Origin: Bacteroidia bacterium
Lineage (GTDB): Bacteria; Bacteroidota; Bacteroidia; SpSt-205
NCBI GenBank assembly: GCA_026003235.1
Contig: BPGW01000002.1
Coordinates: forward strand, 192,501 to 256,500
Length of the DNA stretch: 64,000 bases
Direction: 5' to 3'
A program made the position numbers and the translations under genes. Shown piece by piece: positions 44,208 to 52,896 of the stretch (the stretch's first letter is position 1; each line of letters starts with the position of its first letter). Below the pieces are notes generated by a model. It saw only the letters and a program-made list of their open reading frames with translations. It was not told where the DNA came from and did not search any database.

Positions 44208-46025
44208 GTGCGTACGGTGCTGGCCATCCTGCGCTATGGGCAGTCGGCTCAGCCGCGCATGCTTGTCGCGCTGGGGGCCTTCCTCTTCTTCAACCTCTTC
44301 AATGTCTTTTCCCTGGCCCTCCTTATCCCTTTCCTGGAGATCCTTTTTGCTCAGGTCGCCGAACCTGCCCCCTATCCCTCCTCCTTTTCTATTGAAGCCT
44401 GGAAAAAGTACCTCTTCTACCAGCTCTACCTTTTCCGCATCGAAGTCGGTCCCATGACGGCTTTGGTGTATTTCAGCGTCGCTATCGCTGTGGCTATCCT
44501 ACTCAAGAATGCCTTTCGGTACTTGGGGGCCTGGCACATGACCTATTACGAGAATACGCTCATTCAAAACCTGCGTAATCGCCTTTTTGCCCACCTTACG
44601 AGTTTGCCTTTGGGTTTTTTTGTGCGCACCCGCAAGGGGCGGCTCCTCAACCTGGCTACCCAGGATGTGCAGATTGTCCAGGAAGCCATCATCGGCACCA
44701 TCTACAACCTCCTGAATGACCCCCTGACCATGGTTTTTTACTTAGGGGCGATGCTGGTGCTTTCTTGGAAGCTGACGTTGGTTTCGCTGGTGGTGCTGCC
44801 GCTCACGGGGTGGATGATCAGTCGGTTGGCGCGCTCGCTGCGCCGAAAAGCCCACCACGGCCAGCGCCAGATGGATATCGTGCTGGGCATCCTGGAAGAG
44901 TTCCTGAACGGGGTGCGGACCGTCAAAGCTTTCGGTGCAGAAGCCCGGGAACGAGAGCGCTTTTTTGCAGCCAACGCCGCTTACACCCGGTTCATGATTG
45001 GGCTGCGCCGCCGCATGGAGTTGGCTTCGCCTTTGACGGAGGTCCTTAGCGTATTGGTGGTGCTGGGGCTTCTGTACTACGGCACTTTTTCGGTGCTGGA
45101 AGGCCAAATAAAAGCCTCTGAATTCATCACCTTCATTGCGATTTTTGGGCAGTTTCTCTCGCCGATGAAGACCTTCAACCAAGCGGTGTCTCGTTTGCAG
45201 AAGGCGCTGGTGTCGTATCGGCGAATTGAGGGGCTTTTGGAGCAACCGCTTTCGGAGGAGTACAGCCGGCCTCGGCGGGTTCGGATTGAACGCCTGGCTG
45301 AAGGGATTCGTGTGGAGCAGGTGGGCTTCCGCTATGGGGAGAAGGAAGTGCTGCGTGGTGTGACGCTTTCTATTCCGGTGGGGTCCCGTGTGGCGTTGGT
45401 GGGGCCCTCAGGCAGCGGGAAGACGACGCTGGTAGACCTGATCTGCGGGTTTTATGAGCCTACCAGCGGAACCGTATGGGTAGATGGGCGGCCTTTGTCG
45501 GAGATAGACCCTGTGAGTTATCGGCGGCTGCTGGGGATTGTACCGCAGGATGGCACGCTCTTTCACGCTACCCTCTTAGAGAATATCACCTACGGTGTGG
45601 AAGGGCCGCCGGATGTGGAACGGGTTTGGCGGGTGCTGGAGCTGGCGCAGGCTCGGGCTTTTGTGGAGGAGCTGCCTGAAGGCCTGTACACCCAAGTGGG
45701 CGAACGAGGCCAGCGGTTTTCGGGGGGACAGCGGCAACGCTTGGCCTTGGCTCGGGCGCTCTATCGCGACCCCCAGCTGCTTATCTTAGACGAAGCGACG
45801 TCAGCGCTGGACAGCGAGTCTGAAGCGCGCATTCATCAGGCGCTGGCCCAGCTTCCCCGCACGTATACCCTCATCTTGATTGCCCACCGGCTGTCTACGG
45901 TGCGCCATGCCGATTGGATTTATGTGTTGGATGGGGGGCGCTTGGTGGAAGAAGGCACCCATGAGGACCTTTTGCGGCGCAGCGGGTTGTACGCGCACCT
46001 TTACAAGCTTCAGGTGACCGCTTAG
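44208..46025 (+). CDS. ABC exporter, fused permease and ATPase (MsbA-like)
   Basis: A 605-residue half-transporter that would work as a dimer in the inner membrane. The first 320 or so residues are a six-helix ABC transmembrane domain (LVALGAFLFFNLFNVFSLAL and on). The nucleotide-binding domain has Walker A GPSGSGKTTLVD, the Q loop VPQDGTLF, signature FSGGQRQRLALARAL, Walker B LLILDEATSALD and the H-loop LIAHRLSTV. The family includes the lipid A flippase MsbA and drug exporters; the cargo is not certain. The start is GTG 44208, four nt after TACCTTTG. Its stop codon overlaps that of yraN on the other strand. Confidence 0.92.
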   Translation: MRTVLAILRYGQSAQPRMLVALGAFLFFNLFNVFSLALLIPFLEILFAQVAEPAPYPSSFSIEAWKKYLFYQLYLFRIEVGPMTALVYFSVAIAVAILLKNAFRYLGAWHMTYYENTLIQNLRNRLFAHLTSLPLGFFVRTRKGRLLNLATQDVQIVQEAIIGTIYNLLNDPLTMVFYLGAMLVLSWKLTLVSLVVLPLTGWMISRLARSLRRKAHHGQRQMDIVLGILEEFLNGVRTVKAFGAEARERERFFAANAAYTRFMIGLRRRMELASPLTEVLSVLVVLGLLYYGTFSVLEGQIKASEFITFIAIFGQFLSPMKTFNQAVSRLQKALVSYRRIEGLLEQPLSEEYSRPRRVRIERLAEGIRVEQVGFRYGEKEVLRGVTLSIPVGSRVALVGPSGSGKTTLVDLICGFYEPTSGTVWVDGRPLSEIDPVSYRRLLGIVPQDGTLFHATLLENITYGVEGPPDVERVWRVLELAQARAFVEELPEGLYTQVGERGQRFSGGQRQRLALARALYRDPQLLILDEATSALDSESEARIHQALAQLPRTYTLILIAHRLSTVRHADWIYVLDGGRLVEEGTHEDLLRRSGLYAHLYKLQVTA

Positions 46026-46360
46026 CGGAAAGCGTCGGTCAGCACCACCACTTCAGGGGGGCTTGTGAGCCGCACCCCTACCACATCAATGCGGGCAGGC
46101 AAAGAGGCGTAAGCGGGGTTCGCGGCCAGAAACTGTTCAATGGCGGCAAGGAGGGCTTTCTGCTTGTCGGGGCCGATGGAAGCTTCTGGTAAAAAGGGGG
46201 TAGAAGCGGAGACGGTCCGCACTTCCACAAAAACCAGCTCTCCCTGGTGCCAGGCGATCAGGTCTATTTCGTAGGGGCCTTGGCGCCAGTTCTGAAAGAG
46301 GAGCCGGTACCCTTGCTGCCTCAGGTAGCTGGCAGCTAAGGCTTCTCCTTGGGCCCCTAT
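46022..46360 (-). CDS. yraN: YraN/UPF0102 family protein, start codon unclear
   Basis: About 113 residues of a YraN-type nuclease-fold protein. The family pattern is all in one frame: [20 protein letters not shown], then [20 protein letters not shown], then [10 protein letters not shown] and VVVLTDAFR at the end. The frame is closed by TGA at 46387-46385, and between that stop and the conserved HxxGxxGE there is no ATG, GTG or TTG, only ACG and ATA codons. Either a rare start is used, or one base has been gained or lost: a TTG at 46388 in the neighbouring frame would supply [10 protein letters not shown]. The region overlaps the last codons of the DnaJ-like gene. The start given here (ATA) is a placeholder. 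Confidence 0.7.
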   Translation of the reverse strand: MGAQGEALAASYLRQQGYRLLFQNWRQGPYEIDLIAWHQGELVFVEVRTVSASTPFLPEASIGPDKQKALLAAIEQFLAANPAYASLPARIDVVGVRLTSPPEVVVLTDAFR

Positions 46361-47196
46361 GTGCTGCGTAGACGCCGTAGCTCTTCAAAGAGTTCTTTTT
46401 CGCGGGGAGAGAGGCCTCGGGGTAGGATAACCTGCGTGGTGAGGTAGAGGTCGCCGGGAGGGGAGCCGGGCCAGCCTTTGGCTCGCAGGCGCAGGAGGTG
46501 GCCGTTGGGGGTTTCAGGCGGCAAGGTGATACGCAGCCGGGACCCGTCCAAGTGGGTAAACTCCACCGGTCCGCCCAATATCGCCGTGTAAAGGGGCACT
46601 GGCAGGGTAGCGTGCAAGTCTTTCCCTTTCAGGGTGAAGTGCGGGTGGGGTTGGAGGTCCAGGCGCAAGATAAGGTCGCCTCCTCCCGGCGCTTTTCCCC
46701 GTATGCGCAGGCGCGTGTTGGGGCTGGTGCCGGGCTTTAGGGTAACCTCCACCGTTTGGCCGCCTACCCGTACAGCGCGGGTGGAACCCCGGTACAGTTC
46801 CTCCAGCGTGACCGGCAAAATCGCCTCCACATCCCTTTTCCGCCCCACAAAGTCCTGCCCAAAAAACATCCGGAAAAAGTCCGAGAAGTCGGCAAACCCT
46901 TCAAAACCTGCGGCGCCTTCCCACCCAAAGCCTCCTCGCCCTTCCTGAGCCATGCGTTCGTAGTCTCGCCAGCTGGCGCCCAGCTGATCGTATTTAGCTC
47001 GGGTTTCGGGGTTGCTCAGCACTTCGTAGGCTTCCTGGATTTCTTTGAAGCGCTCTTCGGCGGCTTTGTTGCCGGGATTCAGGTCGGGATGGTACTGGCG
47101 AGCCAGCTTGCGGTAGGCTCGCTTGATCTCTTCTTGCGAAGCGTTGCGAGGCACGCCCAATATGGCGTAGTAGTCTTTGAACCCTACGCTGGCCAT
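46357..47196 (-). CDS. DnaJ-like co-chaperone (CbpA type, no zinc domain)
   Basis: A 279-residue Hsp40. The J domain (about residues 6-72) has the HPD motif ([12 protein letters not shown]) needed to stimulate DnaK. A Gly/Phe-rich linker ([20 protein letters not shown]) leads straight to the C-terminal substrate-binding domains ([40 protein letters not shown]). The four-CxxCxGxG zinc domain of true DnaJ is absent, so it is CbpA-like. The promoter is TATCTTTG at 47215-47222, 18 nt before ATG. It diverges from the small heat-shock gene, making a chaperone pair. Its end overlaps yraN. Confidence 0.92.
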   Translation of the reverse strand: MASVGFKDYYAILGVPRNASQEEIKRAYRKLARQYHPDLNPGNKAAEERFKEIQEAYEVLSNPETRAKYDQLGASWRDYERMAQEGRGGFGWEGAAGFEGFADFSDFFRMFFGQDFVGRKRDVEAILPVTLEELYRGSTRAVRVGGQTVEVTLKPGTSPNTRLRIRGKAPGGGDLILRLDLQPHPHFTLKGKDLHATLPVPLYTAILGGPVEFTHLDGSRLRITLPPETPNGHLLRLRAKGWPGSPPGDLYLTTQVILPRGLSPREKELFEELRRLRST

Positions 47197-47214
47197 ACGG
47201 AAAGCTTGTCAGGA

Positions 47215-47222
47215 CAAAGATA
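47215..47222 (-). promoter_or_regulatory. -7 box for the DnaJ-like gene
   Basis: The minus strand reads TATCTTTG, an exact consensus, 18 nt upstream of ATG. No clear -33 TTG is seen at the usual distance. Confidence 0.5.
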
Positions 47223-47297
47223 AGGCCAATGTGCCATTTTGGCTTTTTTGCGTGACTTTTCGCTTATAAGGCTGCCATTTTGCCATAATTTGTGTTC

Positions 47298-47313
47298 TGG
47301 CACGGGATGTGTA
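47298..47313 (+). promoter_or_regulatory. Possible sigma-54-like promoter for the Hsp20 gene
   Basis: TGGCACGGGATGTGTA resembles TGGCACG-N4-TTGCW, with an exact -24 half and a poor -12 half (GTGTA). No TAnnTTTG box is seen near this gene, so a different sigma factor is plausible. Confidence 0.25.
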
Positions 47314-47344
47314 TTAGAATTCTCCATGCAAACCAACCACAAAA

Positions 47345-47350
47345 AGGAGG
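47345..47350 (+). promoter_or_regulatory. Strong Shine-Dalgarno of the Hsp20 gene
   Basis: AGGAGG within AAAAAGGAGGTGCCT, 5 nt before ATG 47356. It is the only clear Shine-Dalgarno noticed in the window, and it fixes this start against upstream in-frame codons. Confidence 0.8.
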
Positions 47351-47355
47351 TGCCT

Positions 47356-47805
47356 ATGAGCAGCCTGGTAAGACTGATGGACTGGACGGAAACGCTTCCG
47401 GAAAGGATGCGTACCCTGCAAGAAGTAGTTGAACGGATGTTCAACGAGACGGCGAGCAACTTCACTCGGCTCGAGACCTTTGTGCCGCGGGTGGACATCG
47501 TAGAGCATGACAAGGCCTACGAGATACACCTGGCCGTGCCGGGCATGAAGAAGGAAGACTTCAAGGTGGAGCTGACAGAAGGCCGTCTGACCGTCTCCGG
47601 CGAGCGGAAGTTCCACAAGGAAGAAGGGGACAAGAAGACGTACCATCGGGTGGAGACCCAGTATGGGGCGTTCATGCGGAGCTTCATTTTGCCGGAGGAC
47701 GTGAAGACCGACGCCATTTCGGCGGAGTACACCGACGGCATTCTGAAGCTCACCCTGCCCAAGGACGAGAAGAAGGCGCAGGCAGCTCGGATCGAGGTGA
47801 AGTGA
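47356..47805 (+). CDS. Small heat-shock protein, Hsp20/alpha-crystallin family
   Basis: A 149-residue small heat-shock protein. The alpha-crystallin domain runs from about residue 40 (FVPRVDIVEHDKAYEIHLAV) through PGMKKEDFKVELTEGRLTVS and SFILPEDVKTDAISAEYTDG, with the final LKLTLPKDEKK carrying the I/L-x-I/L-like end used in oligomer contacts. Such proteins hold unfolding proteins in a refoldable state for DnaK/ClpB. It is the only gene here with a strong Shine-Dalgarno and lacks the usual -7 box, which suggests a separate control, perhaps stress-related. A terminator follows. It faces away from the DnaJ-like gene. Confidence 0.95.
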   Translation: MSSLVRLMDWTETLPERMRTLQEVVERMFNETASNFTRLETFVPRVDIVEHDKAYEIHLAVPGMKKEDFKVELTEGRLTVSGERKFHKEEGDKKTYHRVETQYGAFMRSFILPEDVKTDAISAEYTDGILKLTLPKDEKKAQAARIEVK

Positions 47806-47826
47806 GCCCCTTTCTTAGGGGGTTTT

Positions 47827-47863
47827 CAGGGGTGGGCCTGGCTCACCCCTGTTTTGTTTTTTT
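47827..47863 (+). terminator. Rho-independent terminator after Hsp20
   Basis: CAGGGGTG (47827-47834) pairs with CACCCCTG (47844-47851), followed by TTTTGTTTTTTT. The T run also forms the -7 box TTTTTTTG (47857-47864) of the next gene. Confidence 0.85.
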
Positions 47864-47864
47864 G
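47857..47864 (+). promoter_or_regulatory. -7-like box for pyrE, inside the Hsp20 terminator
   Basis: TTTTTTTG differs from TAnnTTTG by one base (T for A) and lies 4 nt before GTG 47869. It doubles as the T run of the terminator. Confidence 0.35.
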
Positions 47865-47868
47865 CGGG

Positions 47869-48477
47869 GTGTCGGCCGCAGCGTACAGTCGCTTCTTATG
47901 GGAAGCGGGGATTGTTCAGGTGCGGGAGGCGCCCCCGTGGTTTGTGTGGGCCTCGGGTCGGGAAAGTCCCCTCTATGTGGATCATCGTCGGCTGCTGGCC
48001 TATCCGCGGTGGCGCCAGTGGGCTGTAGGCCAGCTGGCCAGGCGGATAACCCAGGGGCCCGCTCCCCAGGCGGTGGTGGGGGTAGCCACGGCGGGTATTG
48101 CTTGGGCTGCGTGGCTGGCTGAGAGGCTCGACCTGCCCGCTGGCTACGTGCGAGCCGAGCCTAAAAAACACGGCCTTCGTCATCAGGTAGAAGGGCTGGT
48201 GCAGCCGTTGGGTCCTGTCCTGCTGGTGGAAGATCTCATTTCCACGGGCGGCAGCCTGCGAAAGGCGGCGCAGGCGCTGGAGGAAGCGGGCTTTCCTGTG
48301 GGGGCCGTAGCCGCGCTGTGGAGCTACGAGCTCCCAGACGCGGAGGGGTTGCCTTATCCCCGCTATGTGCTCCTTACTTTTCCTCAGGCCCTGCTCTACT
48401 GGCAAGAAGCGGGTTTTTTGTCGGAGGCTGCGGCGGCATTTCTGCGGCGTTGGCATCACTCCGGCTTGCTGGCGTAA
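47869..48477 (+). CDS. pyrE: Orotate phosphoribosyltransferase
   Basis: A 202-residue type I phosphoribosyltransferase that converts orotate and PRPP to OMP in pyrimidine synthesis. The PRPP-binding motif is VLLVEDLISTGGSLRKAAQAL, and VVGVATAGIAWAAWLAERL with VRAEPKKHGLRHQVEG (the catalytic loop) are as expected. GTG 47869 is chosen because it lies 4 nt after TTTTTTTG, in the same geometry as other genes here, although the frame is open upstream. The UMP is needed for RNA and sugar nucleotides. The stop codon overlaps the promoter of the next gene. Confidence 0.92.
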   Translation: MSAAAYSRFLWEAGIVQVREAPPWFVWASGRESPLYVDHRRLLAYPRWRQWAVGQLARRITQGPAPQAVVGVATAGIAWAAWLAERLDLPAGYVRAEPKKHGLRHQVEGLVQPLGPVLLVEDLISTGGSLRKAAQALEEAGFPVGAVAALWSYELPDAEGLPYPRYVLLTFPQALLYWQEAGFLSEAAAAFLRRWHHSGLLA

Positions 48478-48482
48478 CTTTG
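48450..48482 (+). promoter_or_regulatory. Promoter of the 48488 gene, overlapping the pyrE stop
   Basis: TTG at 48450-48452, 22 nt, then TAACTTTG at 48475-48482, whose first three bases are the pyrE stop codon. ATG 48488 follows after 5 nt. Confidence 0.65.
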
Positions 48483-48487
48483 GTTTT

Positions 48488-49918
48488 ATGCGGTTCTGGC
48501 TCTTGGGGATGGGGGCGGTGGTGTGGGGGCAAACCGTGGTGGCCGAGCTTGCGCTGGATCGGCGCCAGCCTCGCCCCCTCCGAGCGGAATACGTCGCCGC
48601 GGACGGCGGCCTCGTCACCCTCTCTTACAAGACGCCTACTTCTATCCGGACCTTCGCTTTGCATAAGTACGACGCTGACCTGCACTGGGAATGGACCCAA
48701 GACCTTTTTGACCAGAGTTCGGGCGAAGAGTTAGCTCACTTAGCTGTGGTGGACACCCAAATATGGGTCTTTACCCAGCGGGTGGAGCGGAACCAAGTTG
48801 CCTTTTATGGGTATGCGCTGGACCTGGAGGGGCGCTTTCGCAGGCGAGGCGAACGGCTCTTTGTGGTGGATCACCGAGGCGCTAAAGACCCTCGCGTGGA
48901 GCTGACCTACGCCCCTAATCGCCGCTATGCCTGCCTCAGCGTGGCTACAGAGACGGCGCCCGACAGCGCGGATAGGGTGCATTTTTTCCTTGTAGGACCT
49001 GAAACGACCCAAACCGGGGTCTGGCTTTTTCCCTATTCGGAGCGGCAGCTGGAGGTTCGGCGGCCTGTGCAGCCCAGCCATGAGGGGCGGCTCTTTGCCC
49101 TCGGAGCCGTGCGCAAACGAGAAGCCCCTTTCCCGGAGTACTACCTTTTCCAGTACATCCCCCAAGAAAACCTGACCCTCACCCTCTCGCTGGAAGTAGA
49201 GGGGGTGTACCTCATTGAGCCGACTTTTCGGATTGAGAAGGGGGGAGGGGTACGGATAGCGGCGTTTTATTCGGAGCGGCGGGGAAGCCCCCAAGTACAA
49301 GGGCTTCTTTTTGCTCGGGTGGAAGGGCCTGGGTTCTTCCTCTCCAATGTGCAGCGCACCCCCCTCCCCCGTGAAGTGCTCCAGCGCTACCTGTCTGAGC
49401 GCCAGATTGAGCGAGGCCGGGGGATACCTGACCTGTACTTGGACCACCTTGTTCCTCGGGCAGGCGGCGGTGCGCTCCTCGTGGGCGAGCAGTTTTACAT
49501 CACTACGACGACTTTTCGGGACTTTTACGGCTTCTGGTACACGCAGGACACTTACCATTACGAAGATATCGTGGTGTTTGCGGTGGATTCGCTGGGGCAG
49601 CTGGAGTGGTGGCGGGTAGTGCCCAAAAGCCAGGCCGGCACCTCTGACACAGAACTTTCTTACGGCCTTCTGGTGGGGCCCACGCGGCTGTACTTTTTTT
49701 ATCGGGGCTATGCGCGGGGGGTAGGTAGCCAGGTTTTTGTGGTCACGCTGGGGGAGGGAGGGGAGCTCACGGCGCCGCGGCCCTTTATCCAGGGGTTTCG
49801 CCCGTCGGACGTGTTTTACCGCAAGCTAACCCGCCAGCTTACGAACACAGAGGGGCTTATTGCGTATACGCAGGGCCGTACAGGGCGGTTTATTCTGGCG
49901 CGCCTGGAGCTGGAATAA
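48488..49918 (+). CDS. Exported protein of unknown function
   Basis: A 476-residue protein with a short signal peptide (MRFWLLGMGAVVWG|Q). The mature part is beta-rich, with many short strands ending in aromatic residues (YVAADGGLVTLSYKT; FVVDHRGAKDPRVELTYAP; VVTLGEGGELTAP), which suggests a beta-propeller or a similar repeated sheet fold, although no repeat unit could be defined. There is no T9SS sorting domain at the C-terminus, so it may stay in the periplasm. No family is recognised. It has its own promoter over the pyrE stop and ends at a strong two-way terminator facing the T9SS gene run. Confidence 0.72.
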   Translation: MRFWLLGMGAVVWGQTVVAELALDRRQPRPLRAEYVAADGGLVTLSYKTPTSIRTFALHKYDADLHWEWTQDLFDQSSGEELAHLAVVDTQIWVFTQRVERNQVAFYGYALDLEGRFRRRGERLFVVDHRGAKDPRVELTYAPNRRYACLSVATETAPDSADRVHFFLVGPETTQTGVWLFPYSERQLEVRRPVQPSHEGRLFALGAVRKREAPFPEYYLFQYIPQENLTLTLSLEVEGVYLIEPTFRIEKGGGVRIAAFYSERRGSPQVQGLLFARVEGPGFFLSNVQRTPLPREVLQRYLSERQIERGRGIPDLYLDHLVPRAGGGALLVGEQFYITTTTFRDFYGFWYTQDTYHYEDIVVFAVDSLGQLEWWRVVPKSQAGTSDTELSYGLLVGPTRLYFFYRGYARGVGSQVFVVTLGEGGELTAPRPFIQGFRPSDVFYRKLTRQLTNTEGLIAYTQGRTGRFILARLELE

Positions 49919-49923
49919 AACAC

Positions 49924-49952
49924 GGGGGGGCAGGGTTCGGCTCTGCCCCCCC
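49924..49952. terminator. Bidirectional terminator between convergent genes
   Basis: GGGGGGGCAG (49924-49933) and CTGCCCCCCC (49943-49952) form a 10-bp stem. On the minus strand it is followed by GTGTTTTATT, so it works best for the T9SS genes, and probably serves both directions. Confidence 0.82.
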
Positions 49953-49972
49953 ATATCACGATGCGAAGGAGC

Positions 49973-52877
49973 TCACTCTATGAGCAGGCGATGGTAGCTG
50001 GCGGCCTGACGGCCTCTCAGCTCCAAGATATAGAGGCCGCGGGGTACGCCTTGCAGCGGGAGGGTGTTGAGACCGCTCTGGACAGCGTAACGGGTCACTT
50101 GCTGCCCTATAAGGGAGTAGAGGCGGACTTCCCCTTGGTCGTCGGCCGGCACTTCTACCCAGAGCTGGTTTGAGGCAGGGTTGGGATAAAAGCGCCAGGG
50201 CGGAGGCGAGGCTACAGGCAGGTGCGTCACGATGACTTCGGCCATATCTCCTCCGCAGCCGTTGAAGGCGTACAGGCGCACGCGATAAGGTCCGTTGCCG
50301 GCGTAAGAGTGGGTTCCGCTCAGGACACCGGCGAGGGTGGTGCCATCCCCGAAGTCCCATACTACGCTATCGGCCTCCGAGGCAGAGCCGGAGAAGGTGA
50401 GCACGCCATTTTGTAGGGTGGCTTGCGTGATCTGGACGGTGGGCCGGGCGGCTGCAATGTGGATGCTGCGCGCCATTGTAGTGGTACCGCACTGGGGTGT
50501 ACGCACGGTTAGCTCCACCCGATAATAGCCAGGTTGGGTCCAGGTGTAGGTTTGGGTGACCGCTGTGTCGTAGCGGAAGAAGGATCGGTCTGGTGCGCTT
50601 GGCTCCTCAAAGCGCCACTGGATGCCGCCTGGATGGCCGGGGCTGAGGAGACCTGGAGCCCGCTGGAAGGTGACGGGCTGCCCCACGCATCCCCAGGCCG
50701 GACCGGTGAAGAAAGCCGCCGGCTTGTCCCGCACCTCTACCCAGATAGCGAACCGTATCTGGCCCCGCACAGCCTTCCCAGATCTGGTAGAGGAGATGCA
50801 GGCCGGGCCGGTCCGGGGCTAGCACTTGGGTCACTCCATCCGCCGTGGTGATGACGGTCAAAGGTGTACCGTCCGCTTGAGTCCAGCGCACACGCTGGGC
50901 TGCACCCCGGCCATATGCCGTTTGATCAAACCAGAAGAAAGGTATCTCCCCTCGCATGCATACGGTGATGAAGTAGTGATCCCCGAAAACGTAGCGCGAG
51001 TTGCACCCGCTGGAGTAAGAGAAGCGACCTGCATGCAGGGCGGTGGGCTGGTCGGTGCGGAAAAGCTGCACTTCTCGGCGGGTGTAGCCGCAGGAGCCTA
51101 CGAGCTGGTGTTCTACGGTGTAGAGGCCGCTGGTGGAGGGCAGGCGCCAGGTGTAGCCGGCCCGGGCCTGGGTCGCCGGCAGGGTGACTGTGTCGCCTAG
51201 CAAAAGGAGCCGCCAGCTCCAGTTGTCCCCTGCGGGCGCTCCGCTAATCCAAAAGTAAAGGGAGTCCCCTCCGCAGAAAACATATTCTTGCGGCACGGAG
51301 AAGCTCTGGGAGGTGGAGGGGGCCGCTCGGCGGTACCGGAATCGGGTTCCGAGGGTATTGGGATCAGGTAGGAGCCAAGCAGGCGAGAGGCGGTTAGCCG
51401 TGACGGGTCCCAGGACGCGTGTGCTTCCTGCGCTGTTGGTGAGCCGGGCCCGGATGGTTAGCGGCTGTCCATTCCACACGAGGGCGGTGTCCGTACGGGA
51501 AGTGGGCGGCAAAAACCCGCTACCGAAATCCCACTCTACGGTGTGGCCAGGCTGGCCGGGGAAAAAGTTCGTCAAGGCCCCCAGGCGCACATACAAGCTA
51601 TCACCAGGGCAGAGGAGGGTACCGGGTAGGATTGCGATCCCCCCATCGGGTGCCGGGGCTGTGGTGGGCGGCGTCCAGGTGAAGGTATCTATCCGAGCCT
51701 GGCCACACAGTTCCTGCTTCACAAGCAAGCGGTAGCCACCGGCCGGTGGAGGCGCTGAGAAGGTATAAGGAGGGGTCTGGAGGCTTGCCGAACCTACAGG
51801 CATGAGACCGATGGCCTCCCAGGTGCCGTCGGCCTCCCAGTCGCAGGAGATGAGGCCTTTTGCTCCTATGATGCGCGCTTGGACGGGGTAGCCCACGGCG
51901 AAGGTTGAGGGGAAGCCTACGGTGGGGCGATTGAGGGTGCCTCCGCTCACTACCACTCCCCCGGAAAAAGACAGCTGACAGCCCCCCGGCACTTGTACGG
52001 TCGCTTGCACAGGGTAAGTGCCAGGCGCTGGGAAGGTAGCCGAGACCCGCCAGCCTGTCGCGTCGGGTACGTTGTCCCCGTTGAAGTCCCACTGCGGCGG
52101 CGAGGAAGGAGGAGCAGCTATTTCCGTGTACCACAAGAGGCTCAGCTCAACCGGCTCGTTGGGGCATGCTTCCCCGGTGCCTGTATTCACACAGGCGAGC
52201 TGGAGGGAGGGGGGAGGGCTCGGTGCTACAGTGACCTGCGTGGCAGGGAAAACCGGGATGACGCCGGTTCGTCCTTCTCGCAGGTAGGTGCGCCCCCACA
52301 GGTCGTAGGTTCCCGGCGTGGTCGGAGCGCGGAAAACCCAGCGATTGAGCCGAGTTAGCATCGGCGAGCTGTCCAACGGGACCCCGTTCTGGCCTATGTA
52401 CAGTCGCGCGGAGTCTATGTCGGTGTTGACGATGTCGGGCAGGGCCCAGATTTCGCCGCCGGGGCAAGCGTAGTTGGCGGTGCTGTAGTTGGCGAGCGTG
52501 GCCCAGTTGCGGCGCAGCATGGCGGTCTTGTAGGAGAGGGCCGAGTCGCCGTTTGCATAGAACACCACCAGACCGATGGCGTACTGCTTGCCAATGGAAA
52601 AGGTGGTATAGTCTACGAGCGCTTTGTAGGTGGTGTCGTTGGTAGGGCTAGAGACGCCGCCTATCCATTGCCACCTGACGATGCCGGAGGCGGCCATGCC
52701 GCTGGTGTCTACGATAGCCCACACCGTGTCGCCAGACCAGGTCAGCAGCGGGTCAGGCAAAGGGGGACCGACCGGAACACCCGCTTGGCTTCTGTACCAG
52801 GACCAACGAGCCCAAGGGACCCCTTGGGCCCACAACGCCCCAAGAAGGGCTACTGCGAAAAGCTTCCTGTATCGCAT
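49973..52877 (-). CDS. T9SS-secreted PKD-domain protein, type A sorting domain, one frameshift
   Basis: Two overlapping frames make one protein of about 967 residues. The first part (from ATG 52877) has a signal peptide (LLGALWA|Q), Ig/PKD-like segments (PPQWDFNGDNVPDATGW) and the QIWEGCAGPDTVRYL segment, where it shifts. Dropping one G of GGG at 50742-50740 joins it to VEVRDKPAAFF in the next frame, exactly as the neighbouring paralogue reads (QIWENCEGRQDTQRL...VVREGEGAYF). The rest has a PKD domain (SVVWDFGDGTTLAG) and a C-terminal type A sorting domain (FYPNPASNQLWVEV...GLYILELRG). The gap to the upstream paralogue is 19 nt. The frameshift may be a true mutation or an assembly error. Confidence 0.85.
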
Positions 52878-52896
52878 AGTCGTGCGGGCTTAGGTT

